A stretch of 41,252 bases of DNA from Pseudomonas cerasi (GTDB taxonomy: Bacteria > Pseudomonadota > Gammaproteobacteria > Pseudomonadales > Pseudomonadaceae): assembly GCF_900074915.1 (NCBI RefSeq), contig NZ_LT222314.1:29333-70584 (forward strand), in the 5' to 3' direction. The translations under genes were made by a program, and so were the position numbers. Below, one piece after another: positions 34,243 to 41,252 of this stretch. How positions within the stretch are numbered: position 1 is the stretch's first letter; every line of letters starts with the position of its first letter. Below the pieces are notes generated by a model. That model made no database searches and was not told the origin of the DNA. It worked only from the letters and a program-made list of their open reading frames with translations.

Positions 34243-34317
34243 CGCGGGGAAATTCTGACCATTACGACGAGTGAAATCGCTTAGCGTACTTTAAAATCCG
34301 TTTTCTGAGGCGACCCC
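34243..34317 (-). repeat. Third copy of the Tn3-type long inverted repeat
   Basis: On the minus strand from 34317 it reads GGGGTCGCCTCAGAAAACGG and GTACGCTAAGCGATTTCAC, closely matching the right end at 13781. It points the same way as that end. No matching left end is seen between 13781 and 34317, so the element it closed is broken, or it pairs with the left end at 11944. Confidence 0.78.
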
Positions 34318-34369
34318 TTAACTGACTTCCCTGTTCCATTGCTGTCCGGACCAACTACAACTACTAAAA

Positions 34370-35212
34370 TTAGGATGGCATCGTGAAAGATTCATTTTCT
34401 GTCTGGGTTTCGAAAAGCTCCGTAATTAGGTCTGTTGCGGCACCCGCTCCAAGTAAATGCGCTGCATCCTGTGCAGCTGGATCATCAAGCACGCTTCGTA
34501 TATCTTGCCCCACATACTTGAGCGCGCTCTCCGAAACTTCTACTGCGCTATGATGCCCCACCCCAACTAGCATCGCGCAAGCACCGGCAACACGAGCAAG
34601 TCGTGCATCTTTTTCTTTTTCACTAAAATGGTCCATTGGCTGCAAGCTATTAAGGCCAGAGCTAATAGCATTCCGATGGACATCGAGAGCATCAGTATAT
34701 ACTTTCTCAGAACGCTGACCGCACAACATATCCCACACCATCAATATCTCCCCAGGACCGCCAGACATGTGCGCAACGAGAGGCTCCTGAGTATTTAATA
34801 TTCGCATTGCCTTAATATGCATAGGTTTCCACATGACTTTAGGAATCCGCATATGTTCCGCGACGCCAAGTTTTTCATCTATTTTATTGCCAAGGTTATA
34901 GAGCCCTGTTCGTGGAGATTCATAATCCGATCGTTTTCGTTCCTCTTTCTTTTTCGGTCCTACCACACCTGTTCCTGCCGATATTTTTGCTACGCGCTCT
35001 AGAGTTTCATTAGATAGGGGGGAGAGGTTTTCCGTTGCTATTACTTCTGACAAACGATGAAGAAAAGCTTGCTTATCTTTCGCAGATAGCGAAAACGATC
35101 CGCTTTTTTTATTTGCATCAGCAAAAAGGCATCCAATATCTCCCATGAGGGAAATAAATGATGTTCTATCTATTGCATTGGCACCGCTCGTTTCGGATGT
35201 AGCGTCTTTGCT
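34370..35212 (-). pseudogene. Possible effector or unknown gene, 5' end displaced by IS801
   Basis: The frame runs from the IS801 junction (35212) to a stop at 34370, about 280 codons: SKDATSETSGANAIDRTSF, then a helical body (LMVWDMLCGQRSEKVYTDALDV, ARVAGACAMLVGVGHHSAVEV, LLGAGAATDLITELF). The Ser/Thr-rich first part would suit an effector signal, but no hrp box or known motif is seen. An ATG start inside (near codon 30, MGDIG) lacks a ribosome site. The eight residues MQPQAAQF at the apparent start come from IS801. Lower GC than neighbouring genes. Confidence 0.45.
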
Positions 35213-35305
35213 GAACTGGGCAGCCTGCGGCTGCAAATTGTGGGATTTTGAAATCGGTTATCATAGCCGAAATCGAGTCGATACCTCCTCAGCACAGGCT
35301 TACAC

Positions 35306-35587
35306 ATGGCGTCAGAGACAAAAAAACGTAAACGGGCGAGCCGGGCAAAAGCCAAGGCAAAGCAGACCCGTCTCCAACGCGCCGGGCATACTACCTTCGT
35401 GCCCGATACCGACTTTTCCTTCGATATCGATCCTTTCGGTGATGTCGATCTTTGTAGTTGCTGCCAGACAACGTATCTGAACGACATGTTTCCCGACGCT
35501 TCTTGCGTAAGCGTTTCGATGAGAGAAGGGCCAGGCGGATTCGCCATCACCGCCGTCATTCACCACGATGAGGAGCCATCCTGCTGA
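35306..35587 (+). CDS. Small protein carried by extended IS801, second copy
   Basis: 93 residues, identical to the gene at 4148-4429. Basic KKRKRASRAKAKAK head, acidic centre, CSCC cluster. It overlaps the transposase start by 20 bp, so it may be translated from the same message. Being carried twice in the same position shows that it travels with the IS. Confidence 0.5.
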   Translation: MASETKKRKRASRAKAKAKQTRLQRAGHTTFVPDTDFSFDIDPFGDVDLCSCCQTTYLNDMFPDASCVSVSMREGPGGFAITAVIHHDEEPSC

Positions 35588-36797
35588 CGTGGCCTCTGCA
35601 CCGCCCGCTTACACACCTCGACCGCTCAAAAACCTCTTCACGGCCAACGGCTGCTGGGCAGATTTGCTGGAGGCCGGCGGTCTGCGCCAAATCGAAGTGG
35701 AGTCGATCAGCAAAATGCTCGCCTGCGGCACCTCGATACTGGGCGTCAAACACTACACCTGTGGCAATGAGCATTGCCCGCACGTCAAATACCTGTGCAA
35801 CACCTGCCATTGCCGGGCCTGTCCCTCCTGCGGCAAAAAGGCCACCGACCAGTGGATCGCCGTGCAAAACAACCGTCTGCCCGACTGCCCCTGGCAGCAT
35901 CTGGTGTTCACGCTGCCCGACACGCTGTGGCCCCTGTTCTTCTACAACCGCTGGCTGCTCGATGCGCTGTTTCGGCTGGCGGCCGATAACCTGATCTACG
36001 CCGCCAAGCGGCGCGGTTTGCGCGTCGGGATTTTCGGGGCGCTGCACACCTATGGCCGGCGGCTCAACTGGCATCCCCACGTCCACCTGTCGGTGACCGC
36101 GGGCGGCCTGGATGAGCAGGGCGTCTGGAAAAATCTGTCGTTCCACAAAGAGGCCCTGCGGCGGCGCTGGATGTGGCTGGTGCGCGATTACCTGCTGGGA
36201 CAGCCGCTTTCGCAACTGACGATGCCGCCGCCGCTGGCCCACATCCTCTGTGAAAGCGACTGGCGCCGTTTGATACTGACCGCTGGCGGCCAGCACTGGC
36301 ACATCCACTTGTCGAAGAAGACGGAAAACGGGCGAAAGACCGTCAATTACCTGGGCCGCTACCTGAAAAAACCGCCGATCTCGGGCAGTCGTCTGGCGCA
36401 TTACACCTCCGGAGCCACGTTGAGCTTTACCTACCTGGATCACCGCACGCAGACCTATCAGCAGGAAACGCTAAGCCAGGCCGACATGCTGCGCCGGGTG
36501 GTGCAGCACATCCCGGAAAAGCATTTCCGGATGATCCGGTATTTTGGTTTTCTGGCCAATCGGGTCTGCGGGCAGTACCTGCCAAAGGTCTATGAAGCAC
36601 TGAAGATGGCGACGCCAGGACCGGTATCAAAGCTGTATTTTGCGCCGATGGCCAAAGCCTTTCTAAACGTCGATCCGTTCCGTTGCGTGCTGTGTGGCGC
36701 ACGGATGGTATACACGGCGGCAATCAGCGGGCTGACGGTGCAGGGACTGGTCCTCAACGCTCAGGCGATCGCGCAGATGAGGTACGTGAAGCCCTGA
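35568..36797 (+). CDS. tnpA: IS801 transposase, copy 3
   Basis: 409 residues, complete: N-terminal cysteine cluster, HPHVH at 169-173, Tyr261 and Tyr265 in NYLGRY, C-terminal zinc-knuckle-like CVLCGARM and end AQAIAQMRYVKP. Identical to copy 1 up to residue 398 except one Gln/Pro exchange. Expected to be active and able to mobilise copies 2 and 3. Confidence 0.93.
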   Translation: MRSHPADVASAPPAYTPRPLKNLFTANGCWADLLEAGGLRQIEVESISKMLACGTSILGVKHYTCGNEHCPHVKYLCNTCHCRACPSCGKKATDQWIAVQNNRLPDCPWQHLVFTLPDTLWPLFFYNRWLLDALFRLAADNLIYAAKRRGLRVGIFGALHTYGRRLNWHPHVHLSVTAGGLDEQGVWKNLSFHKEALRRRWMWLVRDYLLGQPLSQLTMPPPLAHILCESDWRRLILTAGGQHWHIHLSKKTENGRKTVNYLGRYLKKPPISGSRLAHYTSGATLSFTYLDHRTQTYQQETLSQADMLRRVVQHIPEKHFRMIRYFGFLANRVCGQYLPKVYEALKMATPGPVSKLYFAPMAKAFLNVDPFRCVLCGARMVYTAAISGLTVQGLVLNAQAIAQMRYVKP

Positions 36798-36970
36798 CAG
36801 GGGGAAGGTGCGTCCGCACCTAAGCTTCGCGGTTAAATAACCTGCGTTAATGCGGATTGATAGGGATTTTCACTGCATAAGTAACGCATCAGCGTCTTCC
36901 TACCCATCGCTATGAAGGCATGACGCCTCCTTCCATAGCGTCAGCTTGATGCATAGGCATTTTGAAATTC

Positions 36971-37501
36971 CTATGCATGAACGTTGAGTATCTGCATCAT
37001 CCCTTTCGTACTCTCAGACCGTGTATTCATCACAATCTGGGTGTTGTGTGAATCAATAACTTGCATGCCTGCTGACTCGTAAAATGGCACTTTTTTGATC
37101 GTGCACGTCAGCTCAGTGTGGGGGTACAACCCGATCAGCGCTCTCATCAATTCATGACCTATACCACGGCATCGATGAGACTTCCTCACACACATGTAAT
37201 TGACTCCGCAAGCTTCGGGATGAGTAGCCACAGGCAAGTACAGAACAAAACCGGTCACAACCTCTGTCTCTACCTCATCAAATGCCACTAAAAGCTCTAC
37301 GGGTTTGCCTGGCTCTTCTGAGATTCGACTCAGATATACGCCCACCTCTGTAGGCAGAGCCCAACGAAAAACCTCGTACAAGAGATTGCTTGGCGGCACC
37401 GAATTCAAGCTCAGCTCAGTAACGTTGTCGGCGACCAACTGGATAACCTGGTCACCAACGCCACACGGAATGGGATGTGTGTCGTATCGGGTAATAATCA
37501 T
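36971..37501 (-). CDS. GNAT-family N-acetyltransferase, C-terminus cut by IS801
   Basis: 176 residues as read. The acetyl-CoA loop is NYMCVRKSHRCRGIGHELMRALIG (about 101-124, motif R-G-I-G-H), preceded by VVTGFVLYLPVATHP and followed by the strand and loop TCTIKKVPFYESAGMQVID. The last residues HA come from the ATGCAT end of IS801. If the IS is removed the frame would go on for about 16 codons across the target GTTC, so the fold is probably complete. Start ATG 37501 has AAGG upstream. The miniature element at 37527 has replaced most of its promoter. Substrate unknown. Confidence 0.82.
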   Translation of the reverse strand: MIITRYDTHPIPCGVGDQVIQLVADNVTELSLNSVPPSNLLYEVFRWALPTEVGVYLSRISEEPGKPVELLVAFDEVETEVVTGFVLYLPVATHPEACGVNYMCVRKSHRCRGIGHELMRALIGLYPHTELTCTIKKVPFYESAGMQVIDSHNTQIVMNTRSESTKGMMQILNVHA

Positions 37502-37526
37502 TATGAAACCTTGGGATAACGTGTAA

Positions 37527-37750
37527 GGGGGCTAATCCAAAACGCCGAAAACTCCGTCGGAAAAGTCGACAGAGTGGTTCACGACTGTATTGCTATACGA
37601 CACGGTTTCCCGTGTACATTTTGACCCCTCATTCAGGCCGTTTTCCGCTTGGCGGCATTACTGCCGGGAAACAAATGTTTGGCGTCAACCCGCACCAGTA
37701 CTGGCTTTCCGCCCATGACGGAAATTTCGGCGGTTCCGACTTACAACCCC
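37527..37750. mobile_element. Tn3-derived miniature element (TIME/MITE), 224 bp, copy B
   Basis: Homologous along its length to 32466-32693, with many differences, sharing inner words such as CCGCACCAGTACTGGCTT and CCCATGACGGAAATTTC. The right end on the minus strand reads GGGGTTGTAAGTCGGAACCG; the left end GGGGGCTAATCCAAAACG is more diverged. The stop codon of the HU gene lies inside it. Confidence 0.75.
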
Positions 37751-38028
37751 TTGTTGATCGAGTCGTTCAGCACTTTGGCCGGGACGAACTTGATGGCTTT
37801 CTTGGCAGCAATTTCGATAGCAGCACCAGTCGAAGGGTTGCGGCCAGTGCGTGCTGGACGCTCTGCAACTTTCAGTTTACCGATGCCCGGTAGAGTGATT
37901 TCTGCACCGCTTTCCAGTTGGTCGGCAACGATCTGTCCCAATTGCTCAAGAGCCTTACGCGCGGTGGTTTTTGGCGCATCGATAGCTTCTGCAATACCGG
38001 CAACCAATTGGTCTTTCGTCAGAGCCAT
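37741..38028 (-). CDS. HU-family nucleoid protein (HupN-like)
   Basis: 95 residues: MALTKDQLVAGIAEAIDAPKTTARKALEQL, then LPGIGKLKVAERPARTGRNPSTGAAIEI with the DNA-bending arm RPARTGRNP (about 58-66). It is close to Pseudomonas HupN. The last two residues (GL) and the TAA stop are encoded by the end of the miniature element, so its original end has been replaced. AAGGAAC precedes the ATG. Plasmid HU proteins can assist replication or silence cargo; it lies next to the repA module. Confidence 0.9.
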   Translation of the reverse strand: MALTKDQLVAGIAEAIDAPKTTARKALEQLGQIVADQLESGAEITLPGIGKLKVAERPARTGRNPSTGAAIEIAAKKAIKFVPAKVLNDSINKGL

Positions 38029-38253
38029 GGTGGTGTTCCTTCCAGATCAAATTCATTTGGATTGCAGAGTAAGGGGTCCGCTTTGGGCAGGCAAGAGCCC
38101 AGCTCTCCAGTAGCAGCCCCCATTTACCACGAAATGTCGAGACACCAACCAGGCTTGAGTTCGGCCAGAACACTCACTGGCAGCAGTGCTGGCGGGCTAT
38201 GCAGCGCAATACTGTGAAGGCTCCACGCACTGAATTCATACGCTCACTCCCCA
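38029..38253. other. Intergenic region between repA end and HU gene
   Basis: No gene supported. It should contain the HU promoter (leftward) and the 3' flank of repA, where ColE2-like origins sit, but no clear iteron or primer site could be picked out. Confidence 0.35.
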
Positions 38254-39561
38254 TCATGAACCATCCTCATGTTCTGTTGTTAAGGGCTCTCCGGCTTGCG
38301 GCCCCTGCGGGACCGCAGATATCTGATGTACAGCATATGACACCCCCTGGTCGCGATCCGTCAGGGCCTGTTTTTTCAGGCACTGAACGGCCTTTCGGGG
38401 TGCCGCTTGGTCGCCCGGGGTTACAGTTGGCATCGCGTCTGCGCTCACCTCGAGCACACTCACAGTGGCAGGCTTGGTCACCTCAGACAGGATGTGTGCG
38501 TACCTAGCCACCGTGCTCGCAGAAACGCCGGCGAGTGTTGCAATGGCAGAACGTACCAGCGCCTTGCCCTGGTCTTGAAGCTGTCGGCACGCGGCGCGTA
38601 TCTTCGATTCTGTAGCTTTGTGCCGCAGCTCATGGGTTCGCTTGGCCGCCAGGCTTTGCCGTTCGGTGAGCGACAAGCTTCCATCGAGCTGCATTGCCCC
38701 TCGATGGCAACGACTATCACCGGTGTACCGATCCCATGTCCAACGGCCTACGGATTTGACCGTGGCACGTATCGATGACAGGGGCAGGTTTTCCGAAAAC
38801 CCCTGCTTTAGGAAGCTGTTGTGGTTGTACGCATACGCATCGAGCGAGCGCATGAACGACTCAAACGAACCCAGCTCACGCTCGCGATTGACGATGCTGT
38901 ACGCAAAATAGCGCAGTTGCTCGAACAGGATGCAGTGCCGCGAATGGCTCACCTGGTCAAGCTTGGGCCCTGTGGCCCACGGCTTGACGGTCAACTCCAC
39001 CGCGCTCGCCAGTTCGCCCAGTTCATACACGTGGCTGTGAAATTCGGTCGTCTCCCACCAGGGGTGACCGGGTGTTTTGGCGACAGGGCCACCGTGGTAG
39101 TCCACGTCCGCGTCGAGGCGAGCGGCAAACGCGGCATAGATCGCCTTCATGTACTGAATCGGCTTGGCCCGTGCATTCTCGGTGGTGCACACAGACGGGA
39201 CGGCATAGAACAACTGGGAATGGCCGCTTTTGCGGTTGCGCACCATCAGGTTCGGCGCGGGCAACCCGGCATCGTCCCAAGCCAAGGCGTTGGCATGGTC
39301 CAGGTCGAACACCAGCCAAGACACCATGCCGGGGCGATTGACCTGCATATAGGGGTAACGCAGCGCGTATTCACGAGGGCGAACGCGGGTGGCAGTTTTG
39401 TCGTCACTGCACCGCGCCATGTACGGCGCTTCCAGCAATAACCGATTGAGCGCAGTGCCGTCTTCGAAGAAACGGGCAGGCGGCATGTGGGTGCTGCTGG
39501 CCAGCGGATCGGTGTTGGATGAGGTCGCGAGGGCAAGACTGATCGCGTTGTCGTGGCTCAT
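38254..39561 (-). CDS. repA: Replication initiator RepA of the pPT23A plasmid family (ColE2-like)
   Basis: 435 residues, the usual length for pPT23A-type RepA. The N-terminal primase-like region contains VSWLVFDLDHANALAWDD and NRKSGHSQLFYAV. The later helix-turn-helix ALVRSAIATLAGVSASTVARYAHIL (about 342-366) is typical. ColE2-like Rep proteins bind the origin and also make the primer. The start ATG overlaps the stop of a 40-codon leader peptide (ATGA), and an antisense RNA promoter lies further upstream, so copy number is likely set post-transcriptionally. Confidence 0.94.
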   Translation of the reverse strand: MSHDNAISLALATSSNTDPLASSTHMPPARFFEDGTALNRLLLEAPYMARCSDDKTATRVRPREYALRYPYMQVNRPGMVSWLVFDLDHANALAWDDAGLPAPNLMVRNRKSGHSQLFYAVPSVCTTENARAKPIQYMKAIYAAFAARLDADVDYHGGPVAKTPGHPWWETTEFHSHVYELGELASAVELTVKPWATGPKLDQVSHSRHCILFEQLRYFAYSIVNRERELGSFESFMRSLDAYAYNHNSFLKQGFSENLPLSSIRATVKSVGRWTWDRYTGDSRCHRGAMQLDGSLSLTERQSLAAKRTHELRHKATESKIRAACRQLQDQGKALVRSAIATLAGVSASTVARYAHILSEVTKPATVSVLEVSADAMPTVTPGDQAAPRKAVQCLKKQALTDRDQGVSYAVHQISAVPQGPQAGEPLTTEHEDGS

Positions 39562-39680
39562 GCTTCACCGCCTTGGCCAGCAGGTTGGCCAACGCGGTGA
39601 AAGGGTGTGACGCAAGGGGTCAACTGGGGGGGCAGGGTGCTGTCATCGAGGTCGCACAGCAGCTGAAAAATCTTTTCCAT
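39558..39680 (-). CDS. repA leader peptide, translationally coupled
   Basis: 40 codons (MEKIFQLLCDLDDSTLPPQL, then TPCVTPFHRV and GQPAGQGGEA) from ATG 39680, with GGTGGA as ribosome site. Its TGA overlaps the repA ATG (ATGA). Coupled leader peptides of this kind control Rep synthesis in several plasmid groups. Too short for routine gene calling. Confidence 0.65.
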   Translation of the reverse strand: MEKIFQLLCDLDDSTLPPQLTPCVTPFHRVGQPAGQGGEA

Positions 39681-39725
39681 AAGTCCACCGTTCAGCGGTG
39701 AACTGAAGGCTTCACTTTTGACAGC

Positions 39726-39816
39726 TTGCACAAAGCCGCAGTGAACGCCATAATCAGCTCACGTTATGTGTGTTGAACAGGTTTCCGCCTTACGAAACGG
39801 CCTGTTCAAGTTTTTC
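39726..39816 (+). ncRNA. Candidate antisense RNA to the repA leader
   Basis: Promoter TTGCAC (39726-39731), 17 bp, CATAAT (39749-39754). Transcription from about 39761 would give a 55-nt RNA ending in the hairpin TTGAACAGG / CCTGTTCAA (39773-39781, 39801-39809; inner stem GTTTC/GAAAC) and TTTTT. It is opposite to the repA message upstream of the leader peptide, as in ColE2-type control. Seen: promoter, hairpin, T-run. Inferred: function. Confidence 0.55.
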
Positions 39817-39817
39817 C

Positions 39818-39847
39818 AAAAAGCCCGGTTACCAGCCGGGCTTTTTG
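39818..39847. terminator. Bidirectional terminator upstream of the repA control region
   Basis: AAAAAGCCCGG / CCGGGCTTTTT stem with loop TTACCAG; A-run on one side and T-run on the other, so it works both ways. It separates the repA leader from the ribbon-helix-helix gene. Confidence 0.85.
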
Positions 39848-39921
39848 GTTTCTGCAATTCTAGTTTCTACACGATTGAATTCTCTTAGGTTTCTGGCTGA
39901 GTACGCAGACCTTCTCACGCA

Positions 39922-40119
39922 TCAATTGATGCTGTCACCCAGCCCGAGGCGGAACTGCGGGTGCTCGACACCTGCGTCCATCTCTTTCAGATATGCAAGC
40001 ACTGCGTCACGGAGCTGTTTGGACACCGTCGTGCCGTTTGCGCGCATAGCGGCATCAAATCTTCGCTTATTTTTTTCGTCAAGTTTGAAGCTGACGACGC
40101 AGATCTTTTCGGATGTCAT
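39922..40119 (-). CDS. Small ribbon-helix-helix-like protein near repA
   Basis: 65 residues from ATG 40119 (an outer ATG 11 codons earlier lacks a site). KICVVSFKLDEKNKRRFDAAMRANGTTVSKQLRDAVLAYLKEM has the beta-strand followed by two helices of Arc/CopG-type repressors. Its place upstream of repA and a terminator suggests plasmid copy or maintenance control; not proven. Confidence 0.65.
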   Translation of the reverse strand: MTSEKICVVSFKLDEKNKRRFDAAMRANGTTVSKQLRDAVLAYLKEMDAGVEHPQFRLGLGDSIN

Positions 40120-40338
40120 ACATGTACGCCAAGGTAATACGGTCTGACTCAAGGCAAGAGGTTAGAAGTTCTACGGTAGTACGTCAAGCAATCCAAGCTG
40201 GTAAGTCTTGATGGCTGAAGGACTTAGCTTCAAAATGTCGGTCAAACTATAAGCCTCGAATTAACCGCTACACGGGTTGTCAATACCTGAATCCCACTTG
40301 CTGCAGAACAGCCAGGCCTGCAGCGACCGGCTGGAGCA

Positions 40339-40776
40339 TCAGCAAGGGGTAGGGCGCAGCCGACCCAGGACGTGCAGGATTTCATTTTCAAAAGCCACTT
40401 TTGATTCGAGGTCGCCCAGCTGCGTATGGCGTTCTGCAACGCACCTCAGCAAGCCAGGCAGGTGGCCGCACTGGGGCAGCTCCTGGCCGTTCGTGACCCG
40501 ATAGCTTTTGTGATACTCCGTCGCGATGTAACCCTGCGTCTCCAATGACCGCAGGGCTTCGCGCACCGGCATCCGGCTGACCTGGAAGGCATTGGCAATG
40601 GCTTGCTGCGTAAGCCGTTCACCCGGTTCAAGTCGTCCATCCATGATGGCTTCGCGAAGCACTTCTTCAATGGTCTCGCGGGGCAGCGCTATTGGCTGTG
40701 CCAAGCCATAGGCCAGGTGTTCAAGAACCTGCTGAGCGTGCAGTTTTTGCGTTCTGTGGTTAATCATGTCCTTCAC
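40339..40776 (-). pseudogene. GntR/FadR-family regulator, ligand domain truncated
   Basis: 145 residues. The winged helix-turn-helix is complete (IALPRETIEEVLREAIMDGRLEPGERLTQQAIANAFQVSRMPVREALRSLETQGYI, about 29-84), followed by the beginning of the all-helical FCD domain (LPGLLRCVAERHTQLGDLESKVAFENEILHVLGRL). FadR-type proteins have about 220-240 residues, so roughly 80 are missing. It may still bind DNA. Neighbours do not reveal a regulated operon. 40120-40338 holds nothing further recognised. Confidence 0.75.
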
Positions 40777-40954
40777 CTATTTAACGAATGCGTACTGCCC
40801 CCGCCGCTGTAGAGCTGGGCTCAGCGCTGCACATGATTGACGGGGTTGTGATGTGTATCAGGAACCGCTTGAGAGCCCCGAGGACCTGGATACGCTCCTG
40901 GCCGGGCTGGAGTTGGGGTGACGGAATTTTCTGGGGTTTCCCCCCTTAAGGTGT
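40777..40954. other. Intergenic, possible gene scrap
   Basis: Mostly unassigned. A 24-codon open stretch on the plus strand (DVYQEPLESPEDLDTLLAGL, ending at 40920) has protein-like composition and may be the tail of a lost gene. Confidence 0.25.
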
Positions 40955-41252
40955 CTACTTGTCGCCGGCGACCCTGCTGGACTCAAACGAAGCGCTGTCA
41001 TCTGCGGTGTAAACATCCCAAGGGACTTTCACCCCGTTGACCAGAAAGCCCCAGTCACAGGATTTAGGGCAGGTGATGAACAGGGTGTAAGCACCGCCAG
41101 CTGCCAGCTGGTCGATACGGTGATACTCACCAGGACGCAGCGCTGCGCAGGTGCCTGTTCTGCGCTCGATACGCTCAGTGACCTGTCCATGGGTATTGAT
41201 CATGATCAGACGCAGCTCGACGTACCCACCCTGCAGGATGATCGTACGGGCG
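40955..41252 (-). CDS. Cupin-like protein (5' end beyond window)
   Basis: The minus-strand frame is open from the right edge: TIILQGGYVELRLIMINTHG, then RPGEYHRIDQLAAGGAYTLFITCPKSCDWGFLVNG and VPWDVYTADDS. The alternating strands, GEYHRI and the WGFLV segment suggest a cupin or similar small beta-barrel, but no full metal-binding set can be seen in this part. At least 98 residues; function unknown. An internal ATG at 41203 is probably not the start because the coding pattern continues upstream. Confidence 0.5.
   Translation of the reverse strand, partial: ARTIILQGGYVELRLIMINTHGQVTERIERRTGTCAALRPGEYHRIDQLAAGGAYTLFITCPKSCDWGFLVNGVKVPWDVYTADDSASFESSRVAGDK

Larger units (their letters stand above)
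35217..36978 (+). mobile_element. IS801 copy 3, extended form, complete
   Basis: 1762 bp between GAAC (35213-35216) and GAAC (36979-36982). The ori end (ATGCAT at 36973-36978) is intact. The first 265 bp, ahead of where copy 2 begins, are shared only with copy 1. It lies between the gene at 34370 and the acetyltransferase at 36971, both on the opposite strand. Confidence 0.88.

Noticed and set aside
1..41252. Window as a complete circular plasmid
   Set aside because: Joining the ends fuses the resolvase in frame to the cupin-like gene without a stop, which is not a credible natural gene; a slice of a larger plasmid is more likely.

Overview
The window looks like part of a virulence plasmid of the Pseudomonas syringae / P. 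savastanoi complex. Evidence read from the sequence: a pPT23A-type (ColE2-like) RepA with leader peptide and antisense RNA, several IS801 copies, remnants of the plasmid UV-tolerance operon rulAB, HrpL-type promoters (hrp boxes), and type III effector genes (hopR1, a hopD1 remnant, and an effector-like gene behind a chaperone-like gene). Both window ends cut through genes, so it is probably a slice of a larger replicon. Most of it is accessory DNA in which nearly every junction is an IS or transposon end.

Layout. 1-3.5 kb: a serine resolvase cut by the window edge, a HigBA-like toxin-antitoxin pair, a TrfB/KorA-like repressor, a second Rep protein (IncFII-like) and a GC-rich, hairpin-rich stretch that may hold its origin. 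3.5-15.2 kb: a broken rulAB locus. A LexA box and a rulA 5' stub lie on the left, and rulB 3' fragments on the right. Between them are a possible GGA-rich small RNA, an extended IS801 copy, hopR1 with its own hrp box and terminator, and a 1.84-kb Tn3-family cassette (resolvase, res site, toxin-antitoxin pair, no transposase). 15.2-18 kb: a parA/parB partition operon with three 17-bp palindromes as likely centromere sites. 18-21.3 kb: an IS66 scrap, an IS801 tail, an intact IS21-family element, and a solo end of another IS21-like element. 21.3-26.7 kb: a divergent pair of units. Leftward is a hrp-box-driven two-gene operon for a double-domain chaperone-like protein and a 648-residue probable effector. 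Rightward are two small unknown genes and a CsrA/RsmA paralogue, followed by a decapitated hopD1 that keeps its hrp box.

26.7-32 kb: IS801 copy 2, a plasmid-borne peptide deformylase, an IS21 scrap, and a GC-rich, foreign-looking pair of a 2-oxoglutarate/Fe(II) oxygenase and an FAD-dependent amine/glycine oxidase-like enzyme with a 50-codon ORF in front. 32-38 kb: a third rulB fragment, two 220-230-bp miniature Tn3-derived elements, a Tn3 transposase scrap, an IS5-family element with a TTAG target duplication, a possible effector remnant, extended IS801 copy 3 and a GNAT acetyltransferase cut by it. 38-41 kb: HU protein and the pPT23A-type replication module, then a ribbon-helix-helix protein, a truncated GntR regulator and an edge gene.

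How it works together: replication (repA, the IncFII-like Rep), partition (parAB) and two toxin-antitoxin pairs maintain the plasmid. HrpL would switch on hopR1, the chaperone-effector operon and the hopD1 stub. rulAB has served as an insertion site, and IS801, Tn3-type ends and miniature elements explain most of the broken genes. The least familiar parts are the chaperone-effector operon, the oxygenase/oxidase pair with its small upstream ORF, and the csrA paralogue in a small gene cluster of unknown role. Gene identities come from motif recognition and memory; no database search was run.
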